Of a stretch of DNA of 45,465 nt, positions 41,278 to 45,465 are shown piece after piece. Positions within the stretch are counted from its first letter, which is position 1, and the number at the start of each line of letters is the position of its first letter. Below the pieces are notes generated by a model. That model worked only from the letters and a program-made list of their open reading frames with translations. It searched no databases and was not told the origin of the DNA. This DNA is from Candidatus Kuenenia stuttgartensis (GTDB lineage Bacteria; Planctomycetota; Planctomycetia; Pirellulales; UBA1268). The stretch is taken from positions 1 to 45,465 of the forward strand of contig CAMCQY010000013.1 of NCBI GenBank assembly GCA_945877135.1, in the 5' to 3' direction. Both the position numbers and the translations under genes were made by a program.

Positions 41278-42057
41278 CTACACCGACTCGATTTGCCAAT
41301 ATTCAATGTCCACCGGCGTGGACCGGCCGAAGATGCTGAGCATCACCGTAACCCGCCCGTTCGCCTCGTCGATCTGCTCGACCTCGCCTTCGAAATTTTC
41401 GAAGGTGCCTTCGTTGATCTTCACGCGGTCGCCCTTCTTAAAGGCGATCTTGAGCCGCGGCGCCTCGTCGGCCTTGACCTCGGCCTTGTTGAGGAGTTTG
41501 GCCACGTCTTGCGGCAGCATCGGACTGGGTCGCCCCGCTGAGCCGGTGAAGTCGCCAATGCCGCCGGTTTCCCTCACGAGATACCAGGTCTCGTCGTTGA
41601 GCAGCATGTTCACTAGGATGTATCCGGGATACAGTTTCCGCCAGACCACCCGCTTTTTGCCGCCCTTGAACTCGGTGACCTGCTCCTTGGGCACGACCAC
41701 CTCGCCAAAAAATTTGTCGAGGCCCTGCATCTGAATCCGCCGTAGAAGTGTCTCGCGGATCGAGTCCTCGCGATTGCTCTGCACCTTCAGGATGTACCAC
41801 TGGCGGTCTCCGACGATCTGCTGATCGGCGTCATCGTTGGAACTGGAGACCGGCTTGGCATCCTCGCTGCCCGAGAACGGGTCAGCCAGTTCAGCGGGCG
41901 TGCCGTCATCGTCATCGCCGTCGGCTTCTTCGTGGCCAACGGAGCCGCCGGCGGTCGCGGCATGGTCGTCAGTAGCAGGGCGATTCGGATCGGCAGCCAT
42001 GGCTGCCGATTCGTCGCCGGGCGTGACTGAGTCGTGCTGATGGTTTGAAACGTTCAT
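41278..42057 (-). CDS. nusG: Transcription elongation/antitermination factor NusG
   Basis: A 259-residue NusG. Residues ~80-185 form the NGN domain (RQWYILKVQSNREDSIRE, LYPGYILVNMLL, GGIGDFTGSAGRP) and the end is a KOW domain (FKKGDRVKINEGTFENFEGEV). The first ~80 residues are an acidic, disordered-looking extension (DGDDDDGTPAELADPF) not found in E. coli NusG. The start at ATG 42057 is kept because no other ATG gives the NGN at a usual position; the extension is in frame throughout. It follows secE by 36 nt. Confidence 0.94.
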   Translation of the reverse strand: MNVSNHQHDSVTPGDESAAMAADPNRPATDDHAATAGGSVGHEEADGDDDDGTPAELADPFSGSEDAKPVSSSNDDADQQIVGDRQWYILKVQSNREDSIRETLLRRIQMQGLDKFFGEVVVPKEQVTEFKGGKKRVVWRKLYPGYILVNMLLNDETWYLVRETGGIGDFTGSAGRPSPMLPQDVAKLLNKAEVKADEAPRLKIAFKKGDRVKINEGTFENFEGEVEQIDEANGRVTVMLSIFGRSTPVDIEYWQIESV

Positions 42058-42093
42058 GGACTTGGGACTGCCTTCGGGATTCCCCTTTGGGAC

Positions 42094-42606
42094 TTAACGC
42101 GGACCCTGGATCGCTCGGAGCACGAACCACCAGAAGAGATCGTAGGCCGCGAGGATGGCCGCGAGCGCAAAGATCATGAAGATCACCACGGCCGAGCTGC
42201 GGATGACCTCGTCGACCGAGGGCCACGACACCTTCGTCATCTCCGTTTCCACGGCGATAAGGAAGTCGGCGAATGGCGGATAATTGACAAGTCGGAACAG
42301 AAACCACAGCCCGGCGGCAAGCAGCAGACCAGGCACCAGAAAGCGGAGCACGCCCAAGTCGGGCGAATAAGCAGCACCGCCCGTGGCGAGCGCGGCATCA
42401 CGGACACCGGCAAACCCATCGACGCCGGCAAACCAAGCAGGCAACAGTTGAGCGAGCCGCCACACGCCGGTGGCAAGTGTGATGGCAAGCACAGCAAACG
42501 TGACCTGCCGGGTCACCTTGCCCTGATTCCGCTTGTATACGGCGAAGCTCAGGAGATCTCTCCAGAGCGTCCCGGCCGCGGTCTGATTGTGTTGAATGCC
42601 TGCCAT
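42094..42606 (-). CDS. secE: Preprotein translocase subunit SecE
   Basis: A 170-residue SecE. The conserved part is at the C-terminus: ETEMTKVSWPSVDEVIRSSAVVIFMI, the amphipathic and membrane helix that clamps SecY. Two more membrane segments lie upstream (VTFAVLAITLATGVWRL and LRFLVPGLLLAAGLWFLF), giving three in all as in E. coli; many bacteria have one. It starts at ATG 42606 downstream of tRNA-Trp on the same strand. Confidence 0.93.
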   Translation of the reverse strand: MAGIQHNQTAAGTLWRDLLSFAVYKRNQGKVTRQVTFAVLAITLATGVWRLAQLLPAWFAGVDGFAGVRDAALATGGAAYSPDLGVLRFLVPGLLLAAGLWFLFRLVNYPPFADFLIAVETEMTKVSWPSVDEVIRSSAVVIFMIFALAAILAAYDLFWWFVLRAIQGPR

Positions 42607-42673
42607 TGTTCCTGACGTCCGTGGTTATGTTCCGATCCGGGGGCGGTCCGTCGCGCCCATCATCACTCTCATG

Positions 42674-42746
42674 CAGGGGCGGCGGGGATCGAACTCGCAA
42701 CCTCTGGTTTTGGAGACCAGCGCTCTGCCAGTTGAGCTACGCCCCT
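42674..42746 (-). tRNA. tRNA-Trp (anticodon CCA)
   Basis: A 73-nt cloverleaf. The acceptor stem AGGGGCG/CGCCCCT is perfect, the anticodon loop is CTCCAAA with stem CTGGT/ACCAG, and the T-loop is TTCGATC. The T stem has one A-C mismatch (52-62). The 3' CCA is not encoded. It sits between tuf and secE, a common bacterial position. Confidence 0.95.
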
Positions 42747-42751
42747 GTGCT

Positions 42752-42786
42752 GTTGCCGGGCTCCGAGGCCGTCGGAGCCCGGCAAC
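42752..42786. terminator. Perfect 15-bp hairpin upstream of tRNA-Trp
   Basis: GTTGCCGGGCTCCGA and its exact complement with a 5-nt loop (GGCCG), ending 6 nt before the 5' end of tRNA-Trp on the minus strand. Very stable; with the tandem repeats next to it, it may end the tuf transcript or mark an RNA-processing site for tRNA release. Confidence 0.7.
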
Positions 42787-42791
42787 TGAAT

Positions 42792-42849
42792 CACCTCCGG
42801 GGCTGGGACCCCGGACTTAACACCTCCGGGGCTGGGACCCCGGACTTAA
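42792..42849. repeat. Two tandem 29-nt hairpin repeats after tuf
   Basis: Two identical 29-nt units (42792-42820 and 42821-42849) each hold CCGGGG-ctggga-CCCCGG. The second ends directly at the tuf stop codon (42850-42852). They look like duplicated terminators or 3'-end stabilisers of the tuf transcript. There is no T-run, and no spacer, so not a CRISPR array. Confidence 0.75.
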
Positions 42850-44049
<1,200 letters not shown>

Positions 44050-44316
44050 GCTTTACTCCCTCGATCTTCCTCTCTGGTGGCTACAGGCCGCTGGGCCTGC
44101 GTCGGTTATGAGTCTGAACAACGTTTGGTGGTCAAAACCGTCAGCGCCCGGTCGGCAACGGCCCGGCCGGACACGTCTTGTGAATCAACAAGCCCAAGAA
44201 CTCCCGGAATGGGGATCCTCGGTCCTGTTTTGTACGAAATAAAAAGGGCTTTGTCTTGTGCCGTCGGTCTTGAGGCTGTTTGGGCGGTGGATTGTGGGTT
44301 GCGGCAGGGCCGGTCG

Positions 44317-44390
<74 letters not shown>

Positions 44391-44530
44391 GGGAGTGGGC
44401 GGATGTGGCGGGCCATCGGCATGTTGAAAGGGTTGGCTTGAGAGTTTTGGGCGGTGGACGAAGGAATTTCCGGCTGAAGGAATGGTTCAAATGGCGGAGA
44501 CGGTCGGCTGCATCACTGCGGAGAATGGGA

Positions 44531-44601
44531 AGCGGGTAGAGGGAATCGAACCCTCGTCTTCAGCTTGGAAGGCTATTGCTCTACCATTGAGCTACACCCG
44601 C
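44531..44601 (-). tRNA. tRNA-Gly (anticodon TCC)
   Basis: A 71-nt cloverleaf with anticodon loop CTTCCAA. Acceptor pairs are GCGGGTG with TACCCGC (G7-T66 wobble). The anticodon stem has an A27-A43 mismatch and T28-G42 wobble. No encoded CCA. Just upstream (44602-44617) is a partial copy of its first 16 nt. Confidence 0.95.
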
Positions 44602-44617
44602 ATTGAACTACACCCGC
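44602..44617 (-). repeat. Partial 16-nt duplication of the tRNA-Gly 5' end
   Basis: GCGGGTGTAGTTCAAT lies directly upstream of the tRNA-Gly gene, which begins GCGGGTGTAGCTCAAT (one mismatch). The copy spans the acceptor 5' strand, the D stem 5' strand and part of the D loop, so it is a duplication remnant, not a second tRNA. Confidence 0.85.
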
Positions 44618-44705
44618 AACGAGCAGACGTGGGACTGGGCAGGATTTGAGGCTGGGCCACGACGTCAAGACACCCGGACACGTCTCCAAAAGGCACCATG
44701 GGCAG

Positions 44706-44788
44706 TGGGGAGTGCAGGATTCGAACCTGCGAAGGAAAAATCCATCAGATTTACAGTCTGACCCCTTTGACCGCTCGGGAAACTCCCC
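44706..44788 (-). tRNA. tRNA-Tyr (anticodon GTA)
   Basis: An 83-nt class II tRNA. Acceptor GGGGAGT/ACTCCCC, anticodon stem CAGA/TCTG with loop CTGTAAA, and the long variable arm typical of tRNA-Tyr. Discriminator A. No encoded CCA. Confidence 0.95.
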
Positions 44789-45019
44789 TCGTGCTCGCGC
44801 CCGAACGGGCGGGGACAGCGATGGATGCTTGGGTTGTGTGCCTGTGTTGTGTGCCCGTGGTGGCTGTGCCCGCTGGCAGTGATGGTTGGCTGGACGTGAC
44901 CTCTGGCTGGCAAGTGGGGAATGTTGAAATGGGTTACTGTCGAATGGTCGTGCTGGATCGTCGGGCTATTGTGTGCGTGCTGAATTCGGGCCTGCGCCGG
45001 CGGCTGGCAGGGTATGCTG
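44789..45019. other. Spacer between tRNA-Tyr and tRNA-Thr, no gene seen
   Basis: The 231-nt gap contains only short frames without ribosome-binding sites. I see no clear terminator, so the tRNA transcript may run through it. Confidence 0.4.
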
Positions 45020-45092
45020 AGCTAGCGGCGGGAGTTGAACCCGCAACCTGCTGATTACAAATCAGCTGCTCTGCCAATTGAGCTACGCTAGC
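45020..45092 (-). tRNA. tRNA-Thr (anticodon TGT)
   Basis: A 73-nt cloverleaf. Acceptor GCTAGCG/CGCTAGC, anticodon stem GCTGA/TCAGC with loop TTTGTAA, T stem GCGGG/CCCGC, no encoded CCA. First tRNA in transcription order; matches thrU, the first of E. coli thrU-tyrU-glyT-thrT-tufB. Confidence 0.96.
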
Positions 45093-45109
45093 GGTTTGGT
45101 CCAAACCGC
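45091..45109. promoter_or_regulatory. Palindrome at the 5' edge of tRNA-Thr(TGT)
   Basis: GCGGTTTGG-t-CCAAACCGC, a 9-bp dyad with a single central base. It shares its last two bases with the first two bases of tRNA-Thr. It could be an operator or leader structure. Confidence 0.45.
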
Positions 45110-45121
45110 GGGGAATCACGT

Positions 45122-45149
45122 AGTGTACGGATTCGAAAAGCCCATGCAA
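45122..45149 (-). promoter_or_regulatory. Candidate promoter of the tRNA-tuf operon
   Basis: On the minus strand TTGCAT (45144-45149), a 16-nt spacer and TACACT (45122-45127), with the first tRNA starting about 30 nt further on. Partial matches to sigma70 consensus. No other likely box is near. Confidence 0.45.
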
Positions 45150-45225
45150 GACGGTCACATTCGCCGGCCCGGAGCGGCATTCTCGCGACCCAACAAGGCT
45201 TAAAAAAGCGACAAAACCCGGGAAA

Positions 45226-45465
45226 TCATGAAAACTCGAGTTCCACCATCGAGAAATCGTCGTTGAAGTCATCCCGGGCTGAAATCGTCCGAATTCTGGC
45301 CACCAAGGCGTCGAGGCGACGAACGCTCTCAGCAGGGGGTGTGGTGAGTGTCGTGACGAAGTCGGCAAAGGGCCACATCGCCCCGTCCGGGTAGCTCACC
45401 TCGAAGGCGCCGTCGCTGTAAACAAGCAGGCTGCTGCCGGCGGGTACGGCAGCCTCGCCGGAAGC
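45226..45465 (-). CDS. 3' end of a SpoIIE/PP2C-type phosphatase (5' partial)
   Basis: The last 79 codons of a minus-strand gene cut by the right edge. The translation runs from LLVYSDGAFEV (the metal-binding Asp-Gly motif of PP2C/SpoIIE phosphatases) to DDFSMVELEF, which fits the C-terminal beta strand of that fold. It probably belongs to a serine phosphatase of the RsbU/SpoIIE type that works on anti-anti-sigma or two-component partners; N-terminal sensor domains are outside the window. Stop TGA at 45226-45228. Confidence 0.8.
   Translation of the reverse strand, partial: ASGEAAVPAGSSLLVYSDGAFEVSYPDGAMWPFADFVTTLTTPPAESVRRLDALVARIRTISARDDFNDDFSMVELEFS

Noticed and set aside
42792-42849. Two 29-nt repeats as a short CRISPR array
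   Set aside because: The copies abut without any spacer, and each is a self-complementary hairpin next to a stop codon.
44602-44617. Second tRNA-Gly gene next to the first
   Set aside because: Only the first 16 nt are copied; there is no anticodon or T arm.
44934-45368. 144-aa minus-strand frame over tRNA-Thr and the phosphatase end
   Set aside because: It reads through a tRNA gene and is out of frame with the clear PP2C-type coding sequence.

Overview
The window comes from a high-G+C bacterium and reads as a planctomycete, most likely of the Pirellulales type. The reasons are an orphan RNA polymerase alpha-CTD protein, an HTH protein family I associate with planctomycetes, a membrane-anchored formylglycine-generating enzyme, several secreted proteins of no known family, an exosortase/EpsI pair beside a Wzz-type kinase, a long palindromic intergenic repeat I associate with planctomycete genomes, and an EF-Tu whose switch I reads KTVTIA where most bacteria have RGITIN. 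The assignment is inference from gene content.

Layout. Positions 1-8.4 kb hold mixed housekeeping genes on both strands: an M28 peptidase with a PDZ domain (cut by the left edge), a very acidic small protein, scpB with a secreted protein upstream, a TIGR00661-like glycosyltransferase overlapping rdgB tail to tail, a secreted protein, small membrane proteins and an HTH protein. Positions 8.6-11.2 kb hold a YgfZ-Nudix fusion facing a flippase-like membrane protein. Positions 11.4-17.8 kb are an envelope-polysaccharide locus: exosortase, Wzz/BY-kinase, EpsI-like protein, GDP-mannose 4,6-dehydratase and a GDP-fucose-synthase-like enzyme, all on the plus strand. A UvrD/PcrA helicase (17.9-20.4 kb, minus) diverges from the orphan alpha-CTD gene, which is followed by a three-gene set (DUF3592-like membrane protein, beta-sandwich protein, P-loop ATPase), a Pro/Gln-rich secreted protein and PolX.

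From 26.9 kb to the right edge everything is on the minus strand. In transcription order it runs: 3' end of a SpoIIE/PP2C-type phosphatase, tRNA-Thr(UGU), tRNA-Tyr(GUA), tRNA-Gly(UCC), tRNA-Thr(GGU), tuf, tRNA-Trp(CCA), secE, nusG, rplK, rplA, rplJ, rplL, rpoB, rpoC, a secreted protein, a CHAD protein and an FGE-type enzyme. The tRNA-tuf-secE-nusG-rplKAJL-rpoBC order matches the classical bacterial arrangement, including the four tRNAs in the order of E. coli thrU-tyrU-glyT-thrT-tufB. The usual rpsL-rpsG-fusA genes do not follow rpoC.

The gaps are structured. Tandem 29-nt hairpin repeats plus a perfect 15-bp hairpin separate tuf from tRNA-Trp. A 13-bp hairpin and a candidate promoter lie between rplL and rpoB. 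The PolX/FGE convergent gap has a 19-nt perfect inverted repeat and a 23-nt palindromic repeat. A 17-nt sequence recurs just past the stop codons of both uvrD and the FGE gene. I found no CRISPR array, no transposase and no recognisable defence island.
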